In this document: positions 8,774 to 20,421 of the stretch, one piece after another
Numbering within the stretch: position 1 is the stretch's first letter
Layout: each line of letters begins with the position of its first letter
Assembly: GCA_951813295.1 (NCBI GenBank)
Contig: CATOTI010000001.1
Span: forward strand, 868,001 to 932,000
DNA length: 64,000 nt
Source: an uncultured Pseudomonadales bacterium
GTDB taxonomy: Bacteria; Pseudomonadota; Gammaproteobacteria; Pseudomonadales; Azotimanducaceae
Direction: 5' to 3'
The notes under the pieces: generated by a model
Told to the model about the DNA's origin: nothing
What the model saw: only the letters and a program-made list of their open reading frames with translations
Databases searched by the model: none
Program-made: the position numbers and the translations under genes

Positions 8774-9081
8774 AACGGGTCGTCTACGTTCTAGGGGGGC
8801 CACCGGGAATCGCGACGAACGAAACCGTCGACCTGATCCTCGTCTCCGGCGTGTTCGAACAGTCGACGGCAATCGTCTTCGTTGGCGACGGATTGCTGCA
8901 GTTGCACGCACTCGCCGAACGGCAGTCGCCGCTGAAGGCGCTGCCGACCTATGACGTCACCGAGCTCTATGCGCTCGACGCATTGACGCTTCCGGACGAG
9001 GCGGTACTTCCCGTGGCGGCCATCGATTCGGCCGAATTCGAGACATTGCTCGATTCGGCGGACGTCGTGATCAACGGCTGA
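8770..9081 (+). CDS. tusC: Sulfurtransferase complex subunit TusC
   Basis: DsrF/TusC-like subunit of the tRNA-thiolation sulfur relay. The opening VVYVLGGPPGIATNETVDL and the glycine-rich VFVGDGLLQL match the DsrE-fold subunits that lack the catalytic cysteine. 103 residues, a little short. It overlaps tusD by four bases and tusB by one base (TGATG), which implies tight translational coupling and a fixed TusBCD stoichiometry. Confidence 0.85.
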   Translation: MKRVVYVLGGPPGIATNETVDLILVSGVFEQSTAIVFVGDGLLQLHALAERQSPLKALPTYDVTELYALDALTLPDEAVLPVAAIDSAEFETLLDSADVVING

Positions 9082-9329
9082 TGTCGACGCTGCACCTCGT
9101 TTTCAGTCCGTCTGGCGCTCTGCGTTGCCGCGCGGCTGGGATCACAGACCCGATCGTCCTGATCGGTGATGGTGTCTACGCGCTCACGACAACCACATTC
9201 GAACCCAGCGCAAAAGCGGTCGATGACGACCTCAAAGCGCGTGGGATCGACGGCGCCGCCGAGACGATCAGCGTGGACGACCTCGTCCGTCTGACCATCG
9301 AGTCCGAGCGGACCGTTTCGTGGCGCTAG
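9081..9329 (+). CDS. tusB: Sulfurtransferase complex subunit TusB
   Basis: Small DsrH/TusB-like subunit (82 residues). The strand STLHLVFSPS at the start, DPIVLIGDGVYAL in the middle and ISVDDLVRLTIESERTVSW at the end are recognisable TusB features, including the near-terminal Trp. Placement between tusC and tusE supports the call. The usual small size and low conservation make it less certain than its neighbours. The tusE start codon lies inside its last codons. Confidence 0.8.
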   Translation: MSTLHLVFSPSGALRCRAAGITDPIVLIGDGVYALTTTTFEPSAKAVDDDLKARGIDGAAETISVDDLVRLTIESERTVSWR

Positions 9330-9628
9330 CACGCCTGAACGAGGAAGGTTTCCTCGAGGATTACGAGACCTGGTCGCCCGACTGGGCGGCGGCGATCGCG
9401 CGTGAGGAGTCCCTCGATCTCGACGATGCGCACTGGCTATGCATCGAGATCGTCCGGCGGTTTTACGCCGAAACGGGCGTCGCACCCGCCAACCGACCGC
9501 TAGTCAAGCTACTCGACGCGGGCGGCGGGCCAAAGGGCAGCATCGCCCTGATGCAGCTATTCGGCGGCCGCGCGGCGCGTACACTCGCTCGCATCGCAGG
9601 GCTCCCCCGCCCGGAGAACTGTCTCTAG
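9320..9628 (+). CDS. tusE: TusE/DsrC family sulfur-carrier protein
   Basis: DsrC-family sulfur carrier that receives sulfur from TusBCD and hands it to MnmA for s2U34 synthesis. Seen: GFLEDYETWSPDWA near the N-terminus, the helix WLCIEIVRRFYAETG, and the flexible C-terminal arm GLPRPENCL with the conserved penultimate cysteine. The second cysteine that marks true sulfur-oxidising DsrC, about ten residues earlier, is absent, which favours TusE. GTG start inside the end of tusB. It is convergent with cysG; the two stop regions overlap by four bases. Confidence 0.92.
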   Translation: MALARLNEEGFLEDYETWSPDWAAAIAREESLDLDDAHWLCIEIVRRFYAETGVAPANRPLVKLLDAGGGPKGSIALMQLFGGRAARTLARIAGLPRPENCL

Positions 9629-10991
9629 GCGGTGTTCGCTATACCCAGACTCGCGACACGGCCGACGATCGTGGTCGTCGGGCCTTTGATTTCCCGTTCG
9701 GCGACGACCTGGGCAACACCCTCGAGCGTCGTTCGAATCACGACCTGATCCGCGAGCGTGCCGCGCGAAACGATCGCGAGCGGTATCTCGGGGTCGGCAC
9801 CGTGGGCGAGAAGCTCCGCGCAAAGGCGAACAATCGAGGCGAGTCCCATGTAGATGACCAAGGTCTGGTCGGGTTTCGCGAGCTCGGGCCAATCGAGATT
9901 CGTGCGATCGTCACTGAGATGACCCGTCACGAATCGCACGGACTGCGCCATGTCGCGGTGGGTGAGTGGGATTCCCGCATAGGCGGCACAGCCAAGCGCC
10001 GCCGTGATGCCGGGGATCACTTCGAAGCCGATGCCGAGGCTGTTGAGGGTTTCGATTTCCTCGCCGCCCCGACCAAAGATGAACGGATCACCTCCCTTGA
10101 GGCGAACCACACGACGACCGGCATGGGCATGCTCCACCAGGAGATCGTTGATCGACTCCTGGCGCGTGCTCGGAAAATCACGGCGTTTACCGACATAGAT
10201 ACGCTCCGCGTCCCGGCGTGCGAGATCGAGCACCCCGGCGCTCACGAGATTGTCGTAGAGCACCACCTCGGCACGCTGCAACGTCCGCAGCGCCCGCAAC
10301 GTCAGGAGGTCGGGATCACCCGGTCCTGCCCCGACAAGCGAGACGAGGCCGGTCTGCACCCCGCCACCAGCGAGCAACCGATCGAACCCCGCTTCCGCGC
10401 GGGCAAGATCGCCACGATAGACGTCGTCGGGAACGCTGCTCGCGAGTACGTCGTCCCAGAACTGTTGGCGCGCGGCGACGTCATCGATGGTGGCCTTGAC
10501 GCGGGGGCGCTTGCCACCAAAAAACCGCGCGAGAGCACCTGTCGCATTCGGCAACATCGTCTCGATCCGCGTGCGGATGTAGCGCGCGAGGGTCGGAGAC
10601 GTCCCATCCGTCGAAATAGCGACAGTAACGGGGTCACGGTCGACGATCGATGGAAACGTCACAGTCGAAAGCTCGAGCGAGTCGACGCAGTTAATGAGGA
10701 TCTTGCGTGCTCGGCACGCGCTGGCAACCGCCCGATCGACGTCAGCGACGCCGGTGGCGGCCACGACCAAGTCCGACCCGTCCACGTCGTCCGTGCGGAA
10801 CGCTCTTCGCCGCCAGTCGATCCGGTCGTCGCTGGCCAGCGCCGACACCGCCTCGATGCCATCCGGTGCGATAACGCGAACGGTAGCGCCGGCTCTCAGC
10901 AGTCGTTCTATCTTCCGAAACGCCACGGCCCCGGCGCCCACAACGAGGATGAAGAGCTCCTCGGCCCTGAGGGTGAGCGGTAAACCGGCCA

Positions 10992-10992
<1 letters not shown>
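9625..10992 (-). CDS. cysG: Siroheme synthase CysG (trifunctional)
   Basis: Makes siroheme from uroporphyrinogen III. The N-terminal third is the NAD-dependent precorrin-2 dehydrogenase/ferrochelatase (VVGAGAVAFRK, then AATGVADVDR). The C-terminal two thirds are the SAM uroporphyrinogen C-methyltransferase, with VGAGPGDPDLLTLRALR, YVGKR, VRLKGGDPFIFGRGGEE and VIPGITAALGCAAYAGIPLTHR. 455 residues, the normal length. It starts one base inside the serS stop, so it is read in the serS operon. Siroheme serves sulfite/nitrite reductases; none is in view. Its position between serS and the tus genes is the common Pseudomonas-type order. Confidence 0.96.
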
Positions 10993-12263
<1,271 letters not shown>

Positions 12264-12635
12264 CTACAGCCCTCCTCCGAGGCGAAAACCCAACCACGCC
12301 ATGCCGATCGAGCCGATGACATTGGCAAGAACATATACGCCCGCGGCAACCATTCCGCGGTCGGCGACCAACGCCAACGCCTCGATCGAAAAAGTCGAAA
12401 ACGTCGTGAATGCGCCCAACAGGCCGATCACCAACAGCGGCCGGCCAATCGGTTCGAACCACGGCGCGTCGGCGAAGGCGCCAATGGCCAGACCAATCAG
12501 CGCCGATCCCGTCACGTTGACGACCAACGTCGCCCACGGGAACGACTGGCTGTCGATCCATTGCGCAATCGCCCATCGAGCTACCGCGCCGGTCGCGCCG
12601 CCGAGCGCGATCCAAACGACAACAGGAACGTGCAC
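12264..12635 (-). CDS. crcB: Fluoride efflux channel CrcB/Fluc
   Basis: Dual-topology four-helix fluoride channel of the inner membrane. Diagnostic motifs: GGATGAVARW at the start, TLVVNVTGSALIGL and GLLGAFTTFSTFSIEAL, containing the conserved Asn and the Phe-box/Thr region lining the pore. 123 residues, normal for a single-gene homodimeric Fluc. It lies between rarA and serS as in Pseudomonas. No fluoride riboswitch is visible; it is probably read from upstream. Confidence 0.95.
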   Translation of the reverse strand: MHVPVVVWIALGGATGAVARWAIAQWIDSQSFPWATLVVNVTGSALIGLAIGAFADAPWFEPIGRPLLVIGLLGAFTTFSTFSIEALALVADRGMVAAGVYVLANVIGSIGMAWLGFRLGGGL

Positions 12636-12638
12636 TAC

Positions 12639-14018
12639 CTATTCCTCGGCGTCCTCACGGCTATCAGTACGGTTTTCCGGCTGGGTCGATTCGTCGGAGA
12701 GACCCGCGTCGTGACGAGCCTCTCGATCGAGGCCGCGTAGTCTATCCAATCTCTCGGCGATTTTAGCTTCGAGACCGGCCGGTTTCGGCCGATAAAACAC
12801 CTCATCGTGCATTTCATCCGGGAAATAGCGCTCGCCCGCCGCGTAGCTGTCTTCTTCAGCGTGGGCGTAGCGGTAACCGTCACCGTGCCCCATCGCGGCC
12901 ATCAAGCTCGTCGGTGCGTTGCGGAACCGATTCGGCACCGGCCAGGACGGATGCTCTTTGACGAACTGCATCGCGCCGCCAAAGGCTTCGAGCACGGCGT
13001 TGCTCTTCGGCACCGAGGCGAGATAAACGACCGCCTGCGCGAGCGCCAACTCGCCCTCCGGCGATCCCAGCCGGTGGTACGCCTCGGCGGCATCGATCGC
13101 GACCGAGAGGGCCCGAGGGTCGGCGTTGCCGACGTCTTCGCTCGCCATTCGCATCAACCGCCGCGCGACATAGAGAGGATCGCATCCGCCATCTAACAGG
13201 CGCGCAAGCCAATAGAGAGCGCCGTCGGGGGAGCTGCCACGCACCGACTTCTGCAGCGCCGAGATCTGGTCGTAGAACGCATCGCCGCCTTTGTCGAACC
13301 GACGATAGGTCTGACCGCTCGCTGCCTCCACGTCGGTTTCGGCGATCGTCTCAGTGACGAGCTGCGCCGCCATTTCCAGCGTATTGAGGGCACGCCGGGC
13401 ATCGCCATCGGCGACGGCGACGAGCGCGCGGACGGCCGCATCATCGATCATGAGGTCGGGATAGGCCGCGCCTCGAGCACGCGCGAGAAGCGCGACGAGG
13501 TGTTCTTCACCGAGCGGTTTCAGGACGTAGACGCGTGATCGCGAAAGCAACGCCGCATTGACTTCGAACGACGGGTTTTCCGTCGTCGCGCCGATGAAGG
13601 TGACCGTGCCAGCCTCGACGTGCGGCAAAAAAGCATCCTGCTGAGCTTTGTTGAACCGGTGCACCTCGTCGATGAAGAGAACCGTTTTTCGATTGACGGC
13701 GCGCGCTTCGTCGATCGCCGCCCGGACATCGCGGATCCCGGCCAGCACCGCCGACAGGCTGATCCAGTGAACATCGGCCGCATCCGCGAGGAGCTTCGCC
13801 AGGGTCGTCTTCCCAACGCCGGGCGGTCCCCAGAAAATCATCGAGTGAATGCGCTTTCGCTGCGCAAGCTGTGCGAGCGGTCTATCGGGCCCGAGCAGGT
13901 GCTCCTGGCCGATGAAATCCTCCAGCACTTTGGGCCGCATCCGTGTCGCTAGCGGCGCGCCGTCGTCGGATTCGGTGAACAGTCCGCCTTGACGCCCGTC
14001 GGCCGGCTGCGGGCTCAC
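12639..14018 (-). CDS. rarA: Replication-associated recombination protein A (MgsA/RarA)
   Basis: AAA+ ATPase related to clamp-loader subunits that acts at stalled replication forks. Seen: RMRPKVLEDFIGQEHLLG at the N-terminus, Walker A GPPGVGKTTLAK, Walker B VLFIDEVHRFNKAQQDAFLP, sensor 1 FIGATTENPSFE, and the C-terminal RarA-type domain ending with YRYAHAEEDSY and YFPDEM. 459 residues. It overlaps the lolA stop by four bases (ATGA). The short acidic C-terminal tail after the conserved domain is a small extension. Confidence 0.97.
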   Translation of the reverse strand: MSPQPADGRQGGLFTESDDGAPLATRMRPKVLEDFIGQEHLLGPDRPLAQLAQRKRIHSMIFWGPPGVGKTTLAKLLADAADVHWISLSAVLAGIRDVRAAIDEARAVNRKTVLFIDEVHRFNKAQQDAFLPHVEAGTVTFIGATTENPSFEVNAALLSRSRVYVLKPLGEEHLVALLARARGAAYPDLMIDDAAVRALVAVADGDARRALNTLEMAAQLVTETIAETDVEAASGQTYRRFDKGGDAFYDQISALQKSVRGSSPDGALYWLARLLDGGCDPLYVARRLMRMASEDVGNADPRALSVAIDAAEAYHRLGSPEGELALAQAVVYLASVPKSNAVLEAFGGAMQFVKEHPSWPVPNRFRNAPTSLMAAMGHGDGYRYAHAEEDSYAAGERYFPDEMHDEVFYRPKPAGLEAKIAERLDRLRGLDREARHDAGLSDESTQPENRTDSREDAEE

Positions 14019-14668
14019 GGCATCCGCGCCGGCGGAACGTCGCCGACCACGTCGACATCGGCCGGGATCTCGAAGACGAAGACGTCGTCATCGAGTTCGA
14101 TACCCGTCGCCACGTCGAAGAACTCGATCGTCGTCAGCGACTCCAGATGATCACTGATGATCATGGCCGCGATTTGCCCGTCGTCGAACTGCAGAACGAG
14201 ATCACGAAAGATCGAGTCCGCACCAATCGGCTCCAGGCGAAAGGACGTTGCGTCCAACCGCGTGACGACGTGGTCGGCGAGAAAAGCATCTGTGCCGGCA
14301 ATAAAGAGACTTTGCTGGGCTTCGCTGACCGACTCGATCGGCCGGACGCTGACTTGCAAGAGGTCCGGATCGTAGACCCAGAGCTGGTGGCCATCGGCGA
14401 GCACGAGCTGTGGGTAGGGCTCCTGCACGGACCATCGCAATCTTCCCGGAACCGAGACCTGAATCGAACCGGTCAGAACCTCGTCGACATAGCCTGCCGA
14501 GTTCTCGGTGGTCTGCTCGAACCCCGCCGTCATCGTCTGCATCGCGTCGATGAGGCGTCCGAGTTCGGCCGTGGGCCGTTCCGGTACCGGAATCTCGTCG
14601 ACGTCCGCGAAGCCCACCACGCCGATCAGGACAACGAAGCAGGCGATGAGTGAATGAATTGCGCGCAC
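14015..14668 (-). CDS. lolA: Outer-membrane lipoprotein carrier protein LolA
   Basis: Periplasmic chaperone that ferries lipoproteins from LolCDE to LolB. A signal peptide (about residues 1-21, IHSLIACFVVLIGVVGFADV) precedes the mature region, which has TMTAGFEQTT, GSIQVSVPGRLRWSVQEPYPQ and DGHQLWVYDPDL, the classic LolA half-barrel signature. 217 residues. It sits between ftsK and rarA as in many gammaproteobacteria. It is relevant here because several predicted lipoproteins are encoded in the window. Confidence 0.93.
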   Translation of the reverse strand: MRAIHSLIACFVVLIGVVGFADVDEIPVPERPTAELGRLIDAMQTMTAGFEQTTENSAGYVDEVLTGSIQVSVPGRLRWSVQEPYPQLVLADGHQLWVYDPDLLQVSVRPIESVSEAQQSLFIAGTDAFLADHVVTRLDATSFRLEPIGADSIFRDLVLQFDDGQIAAMIISDHLESLTTIEFFDVATGIELDDDVFVFEIPADVDVVGDVPPARMP

Positions 14669-14670
14669 CT

Positions 14671-16956
14671 TCAGTCCCTCGACGGCACGACGACTTCACG
14701 ACTGCCGTTCGAATTCATGGGCGTCACCAGACCCGCATGTTCCATGGTCTCGATCAACCGTGCCGCACGGTTGTAGCCGATGCGGAACTTCCGTTGGACT
14801 GCCGAAATGGACGCACGCCGGGTTTCGAAAACAAAGGCGACCGCTTCGTCGTATAGCGGCTCGGACTCGCCTTCCGCGTCAACGCCCGGAAGGTTCGCCG
14901 AGACGTCGAGCATTTCGCCATCGCCCAAGATGGCATCGATGTAATCCGGATTACCGCGCGCCTTCCAGTCCGCAACCACGGCATGTACTTCCTCGTCCGA
15001 GACGAACGCACCGTGCAGACGGATCGGAACCGCGGTGCCGGGCGGTAGGAACAACATGTCGCCGTGGCCGAGTAGCTGCTCGGCACCGCCCTGATCGAGG
15101 ATCGTCCGGGAATCGATCTTGCTCGAGACCTGAAAGCCGATCCTCGCCGGAATGTTCGCCTTGATGAGGCCCGTGATGACGTCGACGCTCGGACGCTGAG
15201 TTGCGAGCACGAGGTGAATCCCCGCCGCCCGCGCTTTCTGGGCAATGCGCGCGATGAGCTGTTCTACTTTTTTGCCGACGATCATCATCATGTCGGCGAA
15301 TTCGTCGATCACCACGACGACGAACGGCAGGTGTCCGAGGGTCGGCTCTTCCTCGTCGTCGAGATCACGTCCTTGCGTGACATCGATCAACGGCTCACCG
15401 GCGGCGTTTGCCTCCGCCACACGCCGGTTGTAACCGGCGAGGTTACGGACACCGATGCTCGCCATCACGCGATAGCGTCTTTCCATCTCGGCAACGCACC
15501 AGTTGAGTGCATGCGCGGCCTCCTTCATATCCGTAACGACGGGCGTCAGGAGGTGTGGAATCCCGTCATAGACCGCCAGTTCCAGCATTTTCGGGTCGAC
15601 GAGAATCAGGCGCAGGTCCTCGGGCGTCGATTTATAGAGCATGCTGATCAACATCGCGTTGATCCCAACCGACTTACCCGAGCCCGTCGTGCCCGCCACC
15701 AAAAGGTGCGGCATTTTCGAGATATCGGTCATAAACGGTTGACCGGAAATGTCTTTTCCAAGAGCAAGCGTCAACGGCGCGGACGATTCGCGATAAGACG
15801 GCGTGTCGAGGATGTCGCGCAGGCGGACGATTTCACGCGATTCGTTGGGAATCTCGATACCGACAACCGACTTGCCCGGGATCACCTCCACAATACGCAC
15901 GCTGATCACGGCCAACGATCGGGCGAGATCCTTGGCAAGCCCGGAGATCTTGCTGACCTTGATACCTGCTGCCGGTTGGATCTCGAAACGCGTCACCACC
16001 GGACCCGGCAGGACCGAAACGACTTCGGCTTCGACGCCGAAATCGGCCAGTTTGAGTTCGAGGAGATGGGAAAGACTCTGCAGCGACGCGTCGGAAAAGC
16101 CACCGGAATCATCCTCACTCGACCCCTCGAGCAGGTCGACGTCCGGCATTTCCTGCGTGATCGTCGGTTTGAAGAGCTTCTTCTGGGAGAGCGGCGAGGG
16201 TCGCTCAGCGACCGGCACGACCTCGACTTCACGCGCCCGAAAACGGGGCGGTTTGCGCTTCGGGGGCGCCACCGCCTCCGCATCGGGCTCGAGCACTTCT
16301 TCTCGCCGCTCGAGAGACCCCGGGTCGACATATTTCGACTGCGGGACGTGTGGCGACGTGGCTCGGCCCTGCCGTCGTTGCCACCAATCGAGCGCGGCGC
16401 GAAAGCCAAGCACGATCAGTCGCCCAATGCGCTCCACCACATCGACCCACGAAAATCCCATTGCGGCCTGCAGCCCGAGCAACACGGCCGAGAACGCGAT
16501 GATCGTCAGCCCGAGGGAACCCAAAGCGACGAGACTGAGCCGGACGATCGCCGTGCCGACGACACCACCGGCTCCGGCGGGCAGCCCCGCACTACTCTGA
16601 TGAAGGGCAAAGAGCGTACAGAGTCCGACCGTCGCGATGATCAAGCCCGAAACCCGAACGGCGGCCGACGCGTTGTACACATCGATCGCCAGACGAAGGC
16701 GCCCAAAGAGCTGACTCATCACCCAATAAAGGCAACCGAGCGGCAGGAGGTAGGCCGACCAACCGAACGTCATGAGTGCGACGTCGGCCGTGAACGCCCC
16801 GAAACGACCGACGACGTTGCGTACTTCAAGGTCGGTACCCGCGACGCTCCAGGCCGGATCCATCGGCGAATACGACAACATCGCGAGCGTCGTGAAGACG
16901 ACCATGACACCCGTGAGCGTCAACGCGATTTCCTTTAGCGGTATTCGAGATTCCAT
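14671..16956 (-). CDS. ftsK: DNA translocase FtsK
   Basis: Septal DNA pump that clears chromosome dimers and links division to segregation. The N-terminus has about four membrane helices (SYSPMDPAW between the first two). A fairly short charged linker follows, then the motor with Walker [16 protein letters not shown] (about residue 420), the Walker B region [12 protein letters not shown] and [20 protein letters not shown]. It ends in the gamma winged helix ([21 protein letters not shown]) that reads KOPS. I chose ATG 16956 (GGTGAC upstream); the frame stays open to 17118 but those extra residues look non-coding. About 761 residues, in the compact Pseudomonas-like range. Confidence 0.96.
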   Translation of the reverse strand: MESRIPLKEIALTLTGVMVVFTTLAMLSYSPMDPAWSVAGTDLEVRNVVGRFGAFTADVALMTFGWSAYLLPLGCLYWVMSQLFGRLRLAIDVYNASAAVRVSGLIIATVGLCTLFALHQSSAGLPAGAGGVVGTAIVRLSLVALGSLGLTIIAFSAVLLGLQAAMGFSWVDVVERIGRLIVLGFRAALDWWQRRQGRATSPHVPQSKYVDPGSLERREEVLEPDAEAVAPPKRKPPRFRAREVEVVPVAERPSPLSQKKLFKPTITQEMPDVDLLEGSSEDDSGGFSDASLQSLSHLLELKLADFGVEAEVVSVLPGPVVTRFEIQPAAGIKVSKISGLAKDLARSLAVISVRIVEVIPGKSVVGIEIPNESREIVRLRDILDTPSYRESSAPLTLALGKDISGQPFMTDISKMPHLLVAGTTGSGKSVGINAMLISMLYKSTPEDLRLILVDPKMLELAVYDGIPHLLTPVVTDMKEAAHALNWCVAEMERRYRVMASIGVRNLAGYNRRVAEANAAGEPLIDVTQGRDLDDEEEPTLGHLPFVVVVIDEFADMMMIVGKKVEQLIARIAQKARAAGIHLVLATQRPSVDVITGLIKANIPARIGFQVSSKIDSRTILDQGGAEQLLGHGDMLFLPPGTAVPIRLHGAFVSDEEVHAVVADWKARGNPDYIDAILGDGEMLDVSANLPGVDAEGESEPLYDEAVAFVFETRRASISAVQRKFRIGYNRAARLIETMEHAGLVTPMNSNGSREVVVPSRD

Positions 16957-17256
16957 GACGTCACCTTCCACTCGGCCGGACTCGTTTCGATCACGTCGTC
17001 GCAGTCCGTCTGTCGTCCATGCATCGTCGCTTGCGGCGCCCAAACGGAACTTTCCGTGGCGGATGGCATTGCGTGATGAGTTTCCGTTGTCGCGCAGTTT
17101 ACTCCTCTCAGCCATCACCGCATTTCATTTTCTGTAGCAATTTCAGCCCGTTACGCTGAACGTTTGCTTAACGCGATGGCCAAGCCCACCGGAAAAAGAC
17201 GACCAGCGGGCGCTGCGCGTATGATGCGCGTTTCGCGCGCACCTCGGAGTTATCTT
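16957..17256. other. Divergent intergenic region between ftsK and the PA4642-like gene
   Basis: About 300 bases between two divergent starts, which must hold promoters for both. I see a short inverted repeat (TTCAGC, seven-base loop, GCTGAA) near 17144-17162 and an AT-richer stretch around 17095-17145. No clear -35/-10 pair and no convincing LexA box were found. No gene is supported here. Confidence 0.4.
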
Positions 17257-18539
<1,283 letters not shown>

Positions 18540-18542
18540 AGA

Positions 18543-19286
18543 TTGGCGTCCTTCGCGTATCTCGGCGAGCGTACGGGGTTTCCAGATCCCAACGACGCGA
18601 GTGCCGACGGGCTCGTGGCCGTCAGCCAGCGGTTAACGACCCAACGACTGATCGCGGCCTACGAACGCGGCATCTTTCCCTGGTTCGACAGCGACGATTC
18701 GCCTGTGCTCTGGTGGTCGCCCGATCCCCGCGCGGTCCTGCATTTCGACGCAATCCGCATCACCCGGAGCCTCAAAAAGCGACTTCGTAACGGCGGTTTC
18801 GACGTCACGATGGATAAAGCTTTCGATGCCGTCGTCGAGGCCTGCGCCGCACCACGCGTGCGCCCCGTGACGGAACGTCTTGGCGGTCTGGACCCGACGG
18901 ACGCCCATTCGGGGACCCATTCGGGAACCTGGATCACAGAGGAGATGGCTTGGCACTACGGGCGCTTACATCATCTCGGCATCGCGCATTCCGTCGAGAC
19001 GTGGCTCGACGGCGAACTGGTAGGCGGACTCTACGGCGTCTCGCTCGGGCGGATGTTCTTCGGCGAGTCGATGTTCAGCCGAACGTCCGACGCATCGAAA
19101 GTCGCCCTCGTACGCCTCGCCCAAACACTTGATGATTGGGGATTCCGACTCATTGACTGCCAGATCATGAATCCACATCTCGAGTCGCTCGGCGCCACGC
19201 TCATGCCGAGGCGCGACTTTCTGAGCCTCGTTTCCGCCAACTCGAGCGAACCGACGCGTCAAGGCACCTGGCAGTTCGATGGATAA
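18543..19286 (+). CDS. aat: Leucyl/phenylalanyl-tRNA-protein transferase
   Basis: N-end-rule enzyme that adds Leu or Phe to proteins with N-terminal Arg/Lys so that ClpS-ClpAP can degrade them. Family motifs: RLIAAYERGIFPWF, LWWSPDPRAVL, GTWITEEMAWHYGRLHHLG, GGLYGVSLGRMFFGESMFS and DCQIMNPHLESLGA. 247 residues, slightly long. It uses a TTG start three bases after trxB with only a weak ribosome site. It overlaps bpt by eight bases. clpS and clpA, its pathway partners, are encoded 1-4 kb away. Confidence 0.96.
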   Translation: MASFAYLGERTGFPDPNDASADGLVAVSQRLTTQRLIAAYERGIFPWFDSDDSPVLWWSPDPRAVLHFDAIRITRSLKKRLRNGGFDVTMDKAFDAVVEACAAPRVRPVTERLGGLDPTDAHSGTHSGTWITEEMAWHYGRLHHLGIAHSVETWLDGELVGGLYGVSLGRMFFGESMFSRTSDASKVALVRLAQTLDDWGFRLIDCQIMNPHLESLGATLMPRRDFLSLVSANSSEPTRQGTWQFDG

Positions 19287-19995
19287 TCCGCAGGACGACA
19301 TCGGCTCGAAGCGGTTCTTCCTGACGCCTTCCCATCCGTGCAGCTATCTCGACGACCGAGAAGCGCACACGCTCTTTCTCGACCCGCGCGACACCCACAG
19401 TCCCCAGACCTACTCAACGCTCACCAAGCTCGGTTTCCGGCGCTCTGGCGGCCACCTCTACCGTCCTCATTGCGGTACGTGCACGCAGTGCATTCCGACG
19501 CGCATTCCCGTCGATCAGTTTGTCTATTCGCGCCGATTTCGCCGGGTCCTCAAACAGAACGAGGATCTCGTCGTCCGTTTCGAGCCGGCGATGTATACCG
19601 GGCGCAACTACGACCTTTACGATCGGTACATCGCCGCGCGCCATCAGGACGGCGACATGTTCCCACCCACGCCCGAGCAGTTCCGTGCCTTCCTGCTCGC
19701 CAGTTGGAGCGAAACCCGGTTCTTGAGCATGTATCTCGACGACGAACTCGTCTGCATCGCGGCAACAGACCTGATGTCACACGGACTATCGGCGATCTAC
19801 ACGTTCTTCGACCCCGCCCTCGATCATCGCAGCCTCGGCGTGTTCGCGATCCTCAAGCAGCTCGAAGCGTGTCGGGAACGCGGCTTGCCATTCCTCTACC
19901 TCGGCTATTGGATCGAGGATTGCGAAAAGATGAGCTACAAGACCGACTACCGACCGATCGAACTCCTCATAGACCATCGTTGGGTGCGAAGCTAA
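19279..19995 (+). CDS. bpt: Aspartate/glutamate leucyltransferase (arginyltransferase family)
   Basis: Bpt/Ate-type tRNA-protein transferase that adds Leu to proteins starting with Asp or Glu, feeding the ClpS pathway. Motifs: PCSYLDDREAHTLFLDP, the cysteine-rich YRPHCGTCTQCIPTRIPV, RRVLKQNEDL, AIYTFFDPALDHRSLGVFAI and YLGYWIEDCEKMSYKTDYRP. 238 residues, typical. It overlaps the end of aat. Bacterial members are normally Bpt rather than arginyltransferases; the substrate assignment follows the family. Confidence 0.95.
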   Translation: MDNPQDDIGSKRFFLTPSHPCSYLDDREAHTLFLDPRDTHSPQTYSTLTKLGFRRSGGHLYRPHCGTCTQCIPTRIPVDQFVYSRRFRRVLKQNEDLVVRFEPAMYTGRNYDLYDRYIAARHQDGDMFPPTPEQFRAFLLASWSETRFLSMYLDDELVCIAATDLMSHGLSAIYTFFDPALDHRSLGVFAILKQLEACRERGLPFLYLGYWIEDCEKMSYKTDYRPIELLIDHRWVRS

Positions 19996-20141
19996 ACTCC
20001 GCGACTTCGCGCGATGGGCCGCACGGCGCGGATGATTCACCAATGCGAGGGGGACAACTTTAGCGAGACGGCAAACCAGTGCCCGATTGGCCGCTGGGGC
20101 ATCTTGGGTATGACACCGTCGCGCGCATAAACGAATAGAGT

Positions 20142-20360
20142 ATGGCGAAGGAAGAACAGATCGAAATGGAAGGGACCGTCATCGACACCCTTCCGAACAC
20201 GACGTTTAGGGTCGAACTCGACAACGGTCACGTCGTGACCGCACACATCTCCGGCAAGATGAGGAAGAACTACATCCGCATCCTGACGGGCGACAAGGTG
20301 AAGGTCGAGCTCACCCCGTACGACTTGTCGAAGGGACGAATCACCTTCCGCGAACGTTGA
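20142..20360 (+). CDS. infA: Translation initiation factor IF-1
   Basis: 72-residue OB-fold protein that occupies the ribosomal A site during initiation. The sequence is a textbook IF-1, with [50 protein letters not shown] and the terminal RER. A spacer of 146 bases separates it from bpt, so it probably has its own promoter. The ribosome site is weak (AGAG). A hairpin follows seven bases after the stop. Confidence 0.99.
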   Translation: MAKEEQIEMEGTVIDTLPNTTFRVELDNGHVVTAHISGKMRKNYIRILTGDKVKVELTPYDLSKGRITFRER

Positions 20361-20366
20361 TTGATC

Positions 20367-20394
20367 CGGTCTCTCGACGATTGCCGAGAGACCG
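20367..20394. terminator. Hairpin terminator between convergent infA and clpA
   Basis: Perfect 10-bp inverted repeat (CGGTCTCTCG, eight-base loop, CGAGAGACCG) just after the infA stop and 27 bases from the clpA stop. No strong U-tract follows on either strand, so it may end transcripts weakly, act with Rho, or protect mRNA 3' ends. Its place between two converging genes supports a bidirectional terminator. Confidence 0.6.
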
Positions 20395-20421
20395 TTGACC
20401 CTCAACCGAATCGACGCAAAA

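Noticed and set aside
8429..9628. Dissimilatory sulfur-oxidation DsrEFH-DsrC set
   Set aside because: The DsrC-like protein has only the penultimate cysteine and lacks the second one of true DsrC; no dsrAB genes are near. The tRNA-thiolation TusBCDE role fits better.
16957..17118. Longer FtsK N-terminus
   Set aside because: The added residues are hydrophilic and arginine-rich and precede the normal membrane segment; ATG 16956 with GGTGAC upstream gives the usual start.
17130..17165. LexA box upstream of ftsK
   Set aside because: A CTGT at about 17132 and a later CAG do not fit CTGT-N8-ACAG spacing and sequence.
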